Assembly: GCA_030625085.1 (NCBI GenBank)
Contig: DAOURK010000029.1
Span: 1-38,447, forward strand
Origin: Pseudomonadota bacterium
Lineage (GTDB): Bacteria; SZUA-182; DTGQ01
Reading direction: 5' to 3'
Length of the DNA: 38,447 nucleotides
In this document: piece after piece, positions 7,939-16,511 of the stretch
Position numbering within the stretch: the first letter of the stretch is position 1
Layout of the letters: each line of letters opens with the position of its first letter
The notes under the pieces: generated by a model
What the model was told of the DNA's origin: nothing
Database searches by the model: none
What the model saw: the letters and a program-made list of their open reading frames with translations, nothing else
Made by a program: the position numbers and the translations under genes

Positions 7939-8867
7939 GTGAAATGTCCATATTAATCACCACTTCATCTTTTGGGCGAGAAGATTCAAGTTGTTTGAAT
8001 ACATTAGAAGATTTAGGCTATGAAATAATACTTAATCATTATAAGCGAAGGCTTACCGAGGCAGAAGTTGGTGAATTGATATTCAAGCATCAGCCGATTG
8101 GAATGATTGCCGGTGTGGAACCTTTAACCCTGAAGGTCCTGAAAATGGCTAAGAATCTCAAAGTGATTTCTCGTTGCGGAATTGGTTTGGACTCGGTTGA
8201 TTTAAAGGCTGCTGCGAACTTAAGAATCGCGGTTATGAACACTCCTGATGCACCAACGATTCCGGTTGCTGAGCTAACCCTGGGGATGATATTGGGGTTG
8301 CTTCGCCGGGTGCATATTATAGATGCCGGTATTCGCCGAGGTGAATGGGAACGTCCCATGGGCTTGTTGCTCCACGGCAAGACAGTGGGAATTGTGGGTT
8401 GTGGCCGGATTGGTTCTTATCTGGCCAGACTGCTCTCCAATTTTGGTTGCCAGGTATTGGGCTTTGATCCATATCTTGATCAACACGAATTTTGTCATAT
8501 GGTTACCCTGGATGCTTTATTGGCCCAATCAGATATAGTATCTCTTCATATTCCTTATTCGAGGGATAATCATCATTTTATTGCTGCCGAACAGTTTAAC
8601 ATTATGAAAAAGGGAGCTATATTGATTAATGCTGCCCGCGGCGGGCTGATAGATGAAAAGGCGCTCTTTACCGCCTTACAAAGGGGTTACCTATGGGGAG
8701 CGGCTTTGGATTGTTACGAGGATGAGCCTTACAAAGGTGAATTAAAGATGCTTCCCAATGTGCTCTTGACTTCCCATATAGGCTCTTATGCCAGGGAAGG
8801 AAGAATTATGATGGAACAGCAGGCTGTGGAAAATTTAATCAATGAATTAGCAAAGTGTAGGGTTTAA
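7935..8867 (+). CDS. D-isomer-specific 2-hydroxyacid dehydrogenase
   Basis: A 310-residue NAD-dependent dehydrogenase of the phosphoglycerate dehydrogenase type. The Rossmann motif is VGIVGCGRIG (residues 151-160). Catalytic Arg235 is in NAARGGLID, the acid in DCYEDEP (about 262-264), and His281 in TSHIGSY. It has only the minimal two-domain form, with no ACT regulatory domain. The GTG start overlaps the aldolase stop (GTGA), giving tight coupling. In this cassette it might reduce or oxidise the 2-keto/2-hydroxy acid made or used by the aldolase, or make a glycerate-type precursor. The actual substrate cannot be read from sequence. Confidence 0.88.
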   Translation: MSEMSILITTSSFGREDSSCLNTLEDLGYEIILNHYKRRLTEAEVGELIFKHQPIGMIAGVEPLTLKVLKMAKNLKVISRCGIGLDSVDLKAAANLRIAVMNTPDAPTIPVAELTLGMILGLLRRVHIIDAGIRRGEWERPMGLLLHGKTVGIVGCGRIGSYLARLLSNFGCQVLGFDPYLDQHEFCHMVTLDALLAQSDIVSLHIPYSRDNHHFIAAEQFNIMKKGAILINAARGGLIDEKALFTALQRGYLWGAALDCYEDEPYKGELKMLPNVLLTSHIGSYAREGRIMMEQQAVENLINELAKCRV

Positions 8868-8871
8868 CTTT

Positions 8872-9771
8872 ATGAGAGTTCTTGTGTTTGGCGGTTCCGG
8901 TTTTTTGGGAAGTCATGTAGCGGATGCCCTAAGTGAAGCAGGGCATATGGTGACTGTCTTTGACATCAAACCTTCCCCTTATTTGAGAAATGATCAGATT
9001 ATGGTAACCGGGGATGTGCTGGATATGAATTTAGTCGAGGATGTAATTAAAAATCATGAGATTGTCTATCATTTTGCAGGGATAGCAGATATTGATGAGT
9101 GCGCTACCCGTCCAATAGATACCGTAAAGTTCAATATTTTGGGAACAGTACAGATCCTGGATGCCTGTCAAAGATATAAGATTAAACGCTTTATTTTTGC
9201 CAGCTCTGCTTATGTTTTCAGCAATTCCGGTTTTTTTTATTGCAGCAGCAAAAAGGCTTGTGAATCGCTTATTGAAGATTATCACAATGTATACGGATTA
9301 TGTTACACCATACTTCGTTATGGCTCACTCTATGGGGAACGTGCTGATAAACGAAATAGCATATATAAACTCATCAAACAGGCTCTATCGGAAGGAAAGA
9401 TTACCTATTATGGAACAGGTGATGAACTCAGGGAATACATTCATGTTTGTGATGCTGCGCAAGGCAGTATTTTAATATTGAAACCGGAGTATGAAAATCA
9501 GAACATAGTTCTCACAGGCAGTGAAAAAATGCGTTATAAAGATCTTCTGGAAATGATCAGGGAGATGTTGGACAATAGAATCGAGATCCAAATTAAGCCT
9601 TCCGAAAGAAGGGCTCATTACAGAGTGACACCATATAATTTCAGCCCAAAATTGGGTAAGAAGTTGATTAACAACCCTCACATTGATATGGGACAGGGAT
9701 TGTTAAATTGTATGGCCGAGATTTATGGACAATTGCATAAGGAAAAGAAGGTAGAAGTATGTGCCTATTAG
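8872..9771 (+). CDS. NAD-dependent epimerase/dehydratase (extended SDR)
   Basis: A 299-residue nucleotide-sugar SDR. The cofactor loop GGSGFLGSH is at residues 7-15, FASSAYVFS marks the active-site Ser/Thr strand, and the catalytic pair is Tyr123 and Lys127 in YCSSK. REYIHVCDAA is the usual SDR substrate-domain motif. It starts 4 bases after the dehydrogenase stop, so it belongs to the same transcription unit. UDP- or GDP-hexose 4-epimerase, dehydratase or reductase activities are all possible. The substrate is not deducible. Confidence 0.85.
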   Translation: MRVLVFGGSGFLGSHVADALSEAGHMVTVFDIKPSPYLRNDQIMVTGDVLDMNLVEDVIKNHEIVYHFAGIADIDECATRPIDTVKFNILGTVQILDACQRYKIKRFIFASSAYVFSNSGFFYCSSKKACESLIEDYHNVYGLCYTILRYGSLYGERADKRNSIYKLIKQALSEGKITYYGTGDELREYIHVCDAAQGSILILKPEYENQNIVLTGSEKMRYKDLLEMIREMLDNRIEIQIKPSERRAHYRVTPYNFSPKLGKKLINNPHIDMGQGLLNCMAEIYGQLHKEKKVEVCAY

Positions 9772-9891
9772 CGGATAAGCAATTATGAGTGTCTGGATTT
9801 ATCTTTATTATCTACCGATACAAAATTTAAACAGGTAGTAATCTGCCCATTGCGGGTTCCAAATGCAGATGGTTCCCCTTGCACTGTTAGC

Positions 9892-9896
9892 GGAGG
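9892..9896 (+). promoter_or_regulatory. Shine-Dalgarno that fixes a TTG start
   Basis: GGAGG lies 7 bases before TTG 9904. Translation from there begins MRWQAVFFDFDG, placing the HAD catalytic motif near residue 10 as in the family. The frame is open further upstream (another TTG at 9850, and on to the preceding stop at 9771), but those starts lack a ribosome binding site. Confidence 0.65.
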
Positions 9897-9903
9897 TCCT
9901 AAA

Positions 9904-10536
9904 TTGAGGTGGCAGGCAGTTTTTTTTGATTTTGACGGCGTAATTGTTGATTCTGTGCATATCAAAACTGAAGCTTTCGCTGAGATGTTTCGGCAATACT
10001 GCCCTGATATAGAAGCGAAAGTGGTTGATTACCATTTAGCTCATGGCGGCGTGTCTCGTTTTGAAAAATTTAAATATTATTATGAGAATTATCTTAATCA
10101 ACCGATTGACGAAAATAAAATTCAAGAACTAGCTCAGCAATTTTCAAATCTGGTAATTCAAAAAGTTTTAAAAGCGGCTTTTATTGATGGAGCTTTGGAA
10201 GTTTTAAAGGAGCTTGGATTAAAAGATATTCCCACCTATCTTGTTACAGCAACTCCTGAAGATGAAATACGCTATATTCTTAAGGAAAGGGATTTAGTTA
10301 ATTATTTTTCAGGGATATACGGCGCCCCAAAAACAAAAAAGCTTATTGTTAGTAATATCCTTCACCAAGGTAATTATAACCCTGCCGAATGTCTGTACAT
10401 TGGCGACGCGATGTCTGATTATTATGCTGCACAAAAAAATGGCGTTAAGTTTTTAGGCATTGTAAAGAAAGGGGCAAAGTCACCCTTCCTAAAAGGTGTA
10501 AAAATATCCTCTCATGTTGCCCTTGAATTTGCTTGA
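9904..10536 (+). CDS. HAD-superfamily phosphatase
   Basis: A 210-residue HAD hydrolase. Motif I is FFDFDGVIVDS with nucleophile Asp and acid/base Asp; motif II is the Thr in YLVTATPE; the motif III lysine is in the PKTKK region; motif IV is YIGDAMSDYYAA. The helical cap between motifs I and II marks the phosphoglycolate phosphatase/beta-phosphoglucomutase group. It probably removes phosphate from a sugar phosphate of the preceding cassette, analogous to the phosphatase step in KDO or KDN synthesis, though this is inferred from neighbours. Start chosen by the GGAGG at 9892. Confidence 0.85.
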   Translation: MRWQAVFFDFDGVIVDSVHIKTEAFAEMFRQYCPDIEAKVVDYHLAHGGVSRFEKFKYYYENYLNQPIDENKIQELAQQFSNLVIQKVLKAAFIDGALEVLKELGLKDIPTYLVTATPEDEIRYILKERDLVNYFSGIYGAPKTKKLIVSNILHQGNYNPAECLYIGDAMSDYYAAQKNGVKFLGIVKKGAKSPFLKGVKISSHVALEFA

Positions 10537-10632
10537 CTTGAATAGGCAAAGCATAAAAAGTGGAGGGAATAGAGGAGGTCGTCAATTTTTATGGTCATAC
10601 AGTGCATCGGATAAAAAGGCGGTGAGTAAAAA

Positions 10633-11499
10633 GTGAAGAGTAGGCCTAATAGAGAAAGTGAGAGAGTAGTTATATATGAACCGAATCATATCCTGAAGGC
10701 GGGGATTCGGGTTTGGTCCGAGATGTTTTACGAATTAATAGACTCTTGGGGACTTGTCTGGAGATTAGTCGTTCGTGACATTAGTGCCCGTTATAAGCAG
10801 TCCATTCTTGGAATTCTTTGGACTTTTCTTAATCCTTTAATATTAATGTTCACTTTTATCTGGCTCAAGGGTACCAACGTCCTTCCCATCGGAGAAACAG
10901 CAATGCCCTATGCAGCTTTTGTCTTCTTTGGTCAAATGGTGTGGCTCCTGTTTTCTAAAGGCGTGATGACTTCTGCAGACAGCCTGGTTACTGCAGGGAC
11001 CATGTTGACCAAAATAAACTTTCCGAGGGAGGTCCTTATATTTTCGGCCGTAGGGCAAACAATTTTTGAGTTCTTGATCCGGATACCCTTGTTGTTGATT
11101 GTGTTCGTTTTTGCCGGCTTTATGCCCAAATTAAGCATATTGCTGGTCCCCTTTGTTTTATTGCCGCTATTGTTTCTGGTTATTGGATTGGGATTTTTCG
11201 TTTCCCTTCTCAATGGTATGATTCGGGATGTGGGCAATATATTGGGAATTATTATGAATCTCGGAATGTTCGCTACGCCAGTGGTTTATCCAGCCCCGAC
11301 AAGTTGGCCGATGTCCTTCCTGGTCAACGTCATCAATCCCGTCAGTGGATTTCTTAGTGCAGCCCGGGACTTGACTACAGTAGGATATCTTACTGCTCCT
11401 ATGATTTATGTTTCCTCCGTTATCCTGAGCCTTTTGTTGTTTTTTGTTGGCTGGAGGTTTTTTCACCTGGTTGAACCTAAGATTGCCGAAAGGATATAG
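10633..11499 (+). CDS. wzm: ABC-2 polysaccharide export permease (Wzm type)
   Basis: A 288-residue inner-membrane protein with about six hydrophobic segments after a cytoplasmic N-terminus. The block LVVRDISARYKQSILGILW leading into the first membrane helix is diagnostic of Wzm/KpsM-type exporters of O-antigen, capsule or teichoic acid. The start is GTG. It lies 20 bases before the ATPase gene and forms the exporter with it. It would move undecaprenyl-linked polysaccharide from cytoplasm to periplasm. An exporter of this type makes a Wzx/Wzy system unnecessary for the same polymer. Confidence 0.92.
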   Translation: MKSRPNRESERVVIYEPNHILKAGIRVWSEMFYELIDSWGLVWRLVVRDISARYKQSILGILWTFLNPLILMFTFIWLKGTNVLPIGETAMPYAAFVFFGQMVWLLFSKGVMTSADSLVTAGTMLTKINFPREVLIFSAVGQTIFEFLIRIPLLLIVFVFAGFMPKLSILLVPFVLLPLLFLVIGLGFFVSLLNGMIRDVGNILGIIMNLGMFATPVVYPAPTSWPMSFLVNVINPVSGFLSAARDLTTVGYLTAPMIYVSSVILSLLLFFVGWRFFHLVEPKIAERI

Positions 11500-11519
11500 G
11501 GGGTAAGGGTATAGCCAAA

Positions 11520-12734
11520 ATGTCTGATGTTTTAGTCAAAGCGGAAGGCGTCACCAAGAAGTTTTGTAAGTCCATAAAACATTTGATGTTTTATGGGATG
11601 GCGGACATTGGACGAGATATGCTTGGAATGTCCTCAAAGACCGATGAATTGAGATCCAATGAGTTTTGGGCTAATGAAAATATATCTTTTGAGTTAAGGC
11701 GCGGAGAATGTCTGGGGCTTATTGGCCCGAACGGCACAGGAAAATCAACACTGCTGAAAATATTGAGCGGAATTATCTCCCCTGACAAAGGCCAGGTGGA
11801 AATTAGAGGAAGGGTAGGTGCACTTATACAATTAGGTGCCGGATTTCACCCCATACTCACCGGAAGGGAAAATATCTATATCAACGGCTCGATCCTTGGA
11901 TTCAGTAAAAAAGAGATAGACAAAAAATTTGATAAAATTGTCGATTTTGCTGAATTACAGGATTTTATTGATACTCCTGTCAAACATTACAGTTCCGGGA
12001 TGCATGTCCGTCTTGGGTTTGCTATCGCCGCGCAAATGGAACCGGATGTCTTGCTTATTGATGAGGTGCTGGCGGTAGGTGATGCCGGATTCAGGGCTAA
12101 ATCATTCAATGCCATAACAGAGATTTCGAGGAACGCTGCTGTTATTTTTGTATCACATACAATGCCGATGGTTGCTCGTATCTGTTCTAAGGTTATGGTA
12201 ATGGCACAGGGGCAGAGTATTTATCAGGGTGAAGATGTTCCTTTTGGAATAGAAGAATATTTTGGATTGTTTCAACAGGAAAAAACCCAAGTTATTGGAA
12301 AACAAACTGTCAAATTGCTCAACATCACCATCAATGGGATAGCTGATCCAAAGGCTGTTTCGAAAATATATTATCTGGATGATCTTGTAATTGAGTTGGA
12401 ATATTTAATGGAAGAATATACTGATGAATACTCAGTAAGTATTGCCATTTTCGATAAAACTTTACGATGCGTTGCGCAGGCCCTTTCACGTGCAGTCGGA
12501 AAAATTTTTAAGAACTCAAATAAAAAACAAACTCTTAAAATTATAATACCTCGCCAAATATTAAATGTCGGGACTTACAGCCTTTCTATTCATTTTGTGG
12601 CAAATTCCTCCGGTGATGGATACCGAGGAGATAAAATATTAACCCATTTTCAAGCAATAAGAAGCTTTAAGGTCGGCGGGCATATTGTTGGCCATGCACC
12701 TATTCAGCTTGAAGCGCATTGGGAACACCAATGA
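11520..12734 (+). CDS. wzt: ABC polysaccharide export ATPase with C-terminal domain (Wzt type)
   Basis: A 404-residue ATPase. Walker A is GPNGTGKS (69-76), the Q-loop region is LIQLGAGFHP, the signature is HYSSGMHV (156-163), Walker B is DVLLIDE (to 182) and the switch His is in FVSHTMP. Residues about 260-404 form an extra beta-rich domain like the Wzt C-terminal carbohydrate-binding domain, which in E. coli O9a reads a modified non-reducing end before export. Its presence suggests that this polymer also carries a terminal cap. The sulfotransferase or the SAM-domain fusion downstream could make such a cap; that last step is inference. The stop overlaps the next start in ATGA. Confidence 0.92.
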   Translation: MSDVLVKAEGVTKKFCKSIKHLMFYGMADIGRDMLGMSSKTDELRSNEFWANENISFELRRGECLGLIGPNGTGKSTLLKILSGIISPDKGQVEIRGRVGALIQLGAGFHPILTGRENIYINGSILGFSKKEIDKKFDKIVDFAELQDFIDTPVKHYSSGMHVRLGFAIAAQMEPDVLLIDEVLAVGDAGFRAKSFNAITEISRNAAVIFVSHTMPMVARICSKVMVMAQGQSIYQGEDVPFGIEEYFGLFQQEKTQVIGKQTVKLLNITINGIADPKAVSKIYYLDDLVIELEYLMEEYTDEYSVSIAIFDKTLRCVAQALSRAVGKIFKNSNKKQTLKIIIPRQILNVGTYSLSIHFVANSSGDGYRGDKILTHFQAIRSFKVGGHIVGHAPIQLEAHWEHQ

Positions 12735-13759
12735 ACTGGATAAAAATAGATAAAAAGAAGATCGGGCAAAAGTCATACTCAGATTCTATTTTAGGGGTGC
12801 CTTGCAGCCTATCCGGCCTAGTACTGTTCACAAGAGAAATCTATAAAAAAGTATCTCAAATATTTTTTCTGATTCCATTGGATTTACGTAATTACAGAAG
12901 CTTTGCCGGCCTAAATCGACTCTACAGCCGAAAAAAAATTCTCGATAGATCTCCCTATAAAAATATCTATCATTGCTGTACTCAAAAAACCGCTAGTCAG
13001 TGGTTCAAAAAAATTTTTTCTGATCCCATAGTTTATCAATATACAGGGCTTGAAGTTTTTCCTTTTGAAAGTCTCTTCGATCAACTACAAAACACTTTCA
13101 AGGATCAGAGCTTACCTAAATATGTGACGATTCCTCCATTATTATATAAAGAATACCCTATTCATCCGGCACCGCCGATATGCACAATCAGTAGCCCTTT
13201 ATATATAAGTTATCTTACGTATCTATCTTTGTCGAGAAAGCAAAAGCATAAGACTTTTTTTGTTTTACGAGATCCACGGGATATTGTTATATCATGGTAT
13301 TTTTCTGTAAAATACTCACATGGCTCAATAGGGCTTATCTCTACATTTCGAGATGACTTAGAAAAATTAAGCCTTGCCGAGGGATTGTGTTATTCCATTG
13401 ACAAACTTGAAGAAAGGGGAATATTTTTCGGTCAGAGGTCATGGATGAATATTTCAGAGGATAAGGAAAATATCAGAATTTTTCGATATGAGGATCTAGT
13501 TTTTGACAATAGGTCTTTCTTAAGGCAACTGTTCGATTACTTAAATATCGTAATACCGGAAAAGCGATTTTTGGAATTGTATGAGCGGTATAAATTCGAA
13601 AAACTTTCAGGGGGGAGAAAGCAGGGGGTAACAGAAATAAACTCGCACTATCGTAAAGGGGTGGCAGGGGATTGGATGAACTATTTTGATAATGCTATTA
13701 TGACGCATTTTAGGCAAGTGACAGGGGATCTCTTAGAAGTGTTGGGATATAGTGAATGA
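12731..13759 (+). CDS. sulfotransferase-family protein
   Basis: A 342-residue protein with PAPS-dependent sulfotransferase motifs. The 5'-phosphosulfate loop is YHCCTQKTASQWFKK (about residues 80-94), and the 3'-phosphate site is FFVLRDPRDIVISW (about 175-190), with a C-terminal GGRKQG and KGVAGDW segment typical of the cytosolic-type fold. ATG 12731 is preferred because it overlaps the Wzt stop (ATGA); an in-frame TTG at 12719 lies inside wzt. It probably sulfates the polysaccharide or its cap before export. The acceptor is unknown. Confidence 0.85.
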   Translation: MNWIKIDKKKIGQKSYSDSILGVPCSLSGLVLFTREIYKKVSQIFFLIPLDLRNYRSFAGLNRLYSRKKILDRSPYKNIYHCCTQKTASQWFKKIFSDPIVYQYTGLEVFPFESLFDQLQNTFKDQSLPKYVTIPPLLYKEYPIHPAPPICTISSPLYISYLTYLSLSRKQKHKTFFVLRDPRDIVISWYFSVKYSHGSIGLISTFRDDLEKLSLAEGLCYSIDKLEERGIFFGQRSWMNISEDKENIRIFRYEDLVFDNRSFLRQLFDYLNIVIPEKRFLELYERYKFEKLSGGRKQGVTEINSHYRKGVAGDWMNYFDNAIMTHFRQVTGDLLEVLGYSE

Positions 13760-13849
13760 AAAGGAGGGGGGAAGAACTATCCTGGGTACAGGCCAGGATA
13801 TGGTGTTTTATATTTATGTGTAAAGCTGAAAGAGAAAAGCGATATTGAT

Positions 13850-16504
13850 ATGGAAAATCCTTGCAAGATCCTGTGCTTTGGAGATTCGATGACAGTAAGA
13901 TATGCGCCGATATTTGAACAACGATTCAAACAGTCATTTCCTGACATTGAAGCGACCATAGTTAATGGTGGTGTTTCAGGCGAAACTTCAAGGGATGGTC
14001 TGCAAAGACTCCCTCAAATGCTGGCTGAAAAGCCTAATATTGTAATAATCTGTTTTGGAATGAACGACAGGGGGGCAGGGAAAAAAGCGCATAAACGTGT
14101 GCCACAATCTGAATTCGTCCAAAATCTCACCCGAATAATCTCGGCCTTTGAGGACATAGGCGCACGTATTCTGTTGTTAACTATTAATCCCCTTGCCGAA
14201 TCTTCTGGAAGCCTGGGTGATCGTATGATAGATGCCTATAATAAAGCGATACATGATGGCGCTTACAAGACAAAAGTGCGATTAGTTGACATCAATGCGA
14301 TGTGGAAACGCGAATTCAAGCCCTTTAGCAAAGGTTTAGAAGACACCCTTCACCCTAACAAAAGAGGTATTGAACTATATAGCAAAGCATTGAAGCTTAC
14401 AGTTCCAAGAAGAAATATTATTGTGCTATGGCAGTATAATGGCAATCCTTGTGCCTGTAATTATAAGTGCCCTTACTGTGTTTATAGGCATGTTCAACAA
14501 GGACAGCATTTTCAGGGTACAGTCGAAGGCTGGCACCATGCATTCAAAAAATCTTTTGGAAACCAACATATCGCCTTCTATCTGGCACATGGAGAGCCCA
14601 TGATTGGGGAAAATTTTTATGATGTTCTTGAAATGGTTGGAAATGAATCCAATTGGGAAATCCGGATGACGAGCAATATATCCATATCATTAAATGATTT
14701 GGTCAAAACGCGGGTAGCCCAAGAAGGCAGATTAAATATCAATGCCTCTTTTCATCCATACATGGTTAAGAGAGAAAAATTCCTTGACCAGGCCCTTTTC
14801 CTCAGAAAGCACGGTATTGAGGTGCCTATAATCTATGTAATGTATCCCCCCCTATTAAAGCGATTTGAGGACGACTTTAAATTTTTTAATGCGCATAACT
14901 TCCTTGTTCATGTACGAAGGTTCCGCGGTACACATAAAGGTAAGGTATATCCCAAGGCATATACTGATGAGGAGCAACAATTTATTGCTAAGTATTGTGA
15001 TGATGCGACCATCAAGTATATGCTTTTTAACGAGCCAAGTTATGGTAAGCAGTCCTGGGCCGGTGTTGATTTCGTGATTGTAGATAATAAGGGCAACGTG
15101 GGGTATTGTGATGATTTCAGACCCAACAAGCACGCACTTGGTAATATTTTCAAAGGCAATTTCAGACGCCATACTGAACCAAAACCTTTCCCAGGCCGTT
15201 TCACCTCGGATGGTACAGTAGATGGCGTCGCTAATTTTTTGGAGCTCAATTATCGCCAATTAACTGGTAATAATGTAATTAATTTTTCACGGCAAGGTGG
15301 AGTATATCATACCCCCAATGGCATCTATTATAAAAATATGAATGTTGATTTCAATGATAGCAGGGTGAGGGCAGAGTACCACTTTCCGGCACGAAATCTT
15401 AAAGATGCTTATGCAATTCTTACCTATAAAGAAGATCCCTTCCATAGACGGATTGCACGTCTTGCCCAGTCAGCATATCCTGATATATTCTATTACAATA
15501 AAGTGGTAACTCCAAAGACAGTAGCTGTTTGGATTATTTCACGCATTATAAGGTTTTTTCGTTGTACGAAAATTGTTCAAAAAATTCATCGATTATATCA
15601 GTTTGCCCATTCATATATCCCATACTTTTTTCTTTCAGAAGGGGGATATCTATATGCAAAAATAAATGGATTGAGGGGGATTCAATTTTACACGTTTGGC
15701 CAGCGGTGTGCTTTTAAGTTTCTACATCTCGAAAAGTTAAGATCTTTTTTAACTCTCCTTTTGAATCCGGTCCCCTTGTTTAGATTTGCTGAGTTTGATT
15801 TTGTGATTCGATCTGCAAAATGGAAAGGCAGTATTCGCGTGCTCGATGTGTCATCGCCCAGATTGTTTTCGGCTTATTTATTGGCAACTAATCCTGATTT
15901 GCAACTATATATAACTAATCCGGATAAAAGTGACATTACAAACACCCACGCTTTTCTTAAAACATGTAATTTAGATGGTGAGCGAATTGAATTTCAATGT
16001 CTTCGTGTTGCTGATTTGTCATACCAAAATGGGTTTTTCGATGTTATATACGCTATTAGTGTAATTGAGCATGTTTTAGAAGAGGAACAGAACAATTTTC
16101 TGGCCATACTCTGGAGGTTTCTTAAACCTGGGGGCAAACTTATTTTGACCGTCCCCGTCTCCTCAAAGTATAGGATTGAATATAGAAAAAAGGACGTATA
16201 CTCATTAGGTTATCCTCGAAATGAAAATGGAGCAATTTTTTTCCAAAGAGTGTATGATGCTGCCTCTTTGAAAAAGCAAATCATCGCGCCTATGAAGAAA
16301 CTCCAAGGGCGGCCTGGTCCAATTGAAGTTTTTGGTTTAACTGCAGGATGGAAATTCGAGGAATACTTAAAGCGTTGGGAAAATTTTGGAATAGCGGAAA
16401 CGGCAAAGGATATATATTATGCTTCGAAGTATATACACAAGTTTGATCGGATAGCCCAGTTAAAAGAAAGAGGCGTCTGTGGACTGACCTTTACAAAACC
16501 ATAA
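13850..16504 (+). CDS. three-domain fusion: SGNH hydrolase, radical SAM, SAM methyltransferase
   Basis: An 884-residue protein with three enzyme modules in one frame. Residues 1-185 are an SGNH/GDSL hydrolase: FGDSMT (nucleophile Ser13), Gly44 in GVSGETS, Asn72 in GMND, and Asp165/His168 in DTLHP. Residues about 190-470 are a radical SAM domain with CX3CX2C at Cys203, Cys207 and Cys210, and HGEP (247-250) as the glycine-rich SAM motif. Residues about 650-800 are a class I methyltransferase: VLDVSSPR at 664-671 in place of the glycine-rich loop, then FDVIYAISVIEH (730-741) and FLKPGGKLILTVP (757-769). No signal peptide, so cytoplasmic. It sits between a sulfotransferase and a pyruvyl transferase and likely modifies a sugar or lipid-linked intermediate. 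I know of no standard family with this order. Confidence 0.85.
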   Translation: MENPCKILCFGDSMTVRYAPIFEQRFKQSFPDIEATIVNGGVSGETSRDGLQRLPQMLAEKPNIVIICFGMNDRGAGKKAHKRVPQSEFVQNLTRIISAFEDIGARILLLTINPLAESSGSLGDRMIDAYNKAIHDGAYKTKVRLVDINAMWKREFKPFSKGLEDTLHPNKRGIELYSKALKLTVPRRNIIVLWQYNGNPCACNYKCPYCVYRHVQQGQHFQGTVEGWHHAFKKSFGNQHIAFYLAHGEPMIGENFYDVLEMVGNESNWEIRMTSNISISLNDLVKTRVAQEGRLNINASFHPYMVKREKFLDQALFLRKHGIEVPIIYVMYPPLLKRFEDDFKFFNAHNFLVHVRRFRGTHKGKVYPKAYTDEEQQFIAKYCDDATIKYMLFNEPSYGKQSWAGVDFVIVDNKGNVGYCDDFRPNKHALGNIFKGNFRRHTEPKPFPGRFTSDGTVDGVANFLELNYRQLTGNNVINFSRQGGVYHTPNGIYYKNMNVDFNDSRVRAEYHFPARNLKDAYAILTYKEDPFHRRIARLAQSAYPDIFYYNKVVTPKTVAVWIISRIIRFFRCTKIVQKIHRLYQFAHSYIPYFFLSEGGYLYAKINGLRGIQFYTFGQRCAFKFLHLEKLRSFLTLLLNPVPLFRFAEFDFVIRSAKWKGSIRVLDVSSPRLFSAYLLATNPDLQLYITNPDKSDITNTHAFLKTCNLDGERIEFQCLRVADLSYQNGFFDVIYAISVIEHVLEEEQNNFLAILWRFLKPGGKLILTVPVSSKYRIEYRKKDVYSLGYPRNENGAIFFQRVYDAASLKKQIIAPMKKLQGRPGPIEVFGLTAGWKFEEYLKRWENFGIAETAKDIYYASKYIHKFDRIAQLKERGVCGLTFTKP

Positions 16505-16511
16505 ATATAAG

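Noticed and set aside
9772-9903. N-terminal extension of the HAD phosphatase
   Set aside because: The frame is open, but the HAD motif is expected within the first dozen residues and GGAGG supports TTG 9904.
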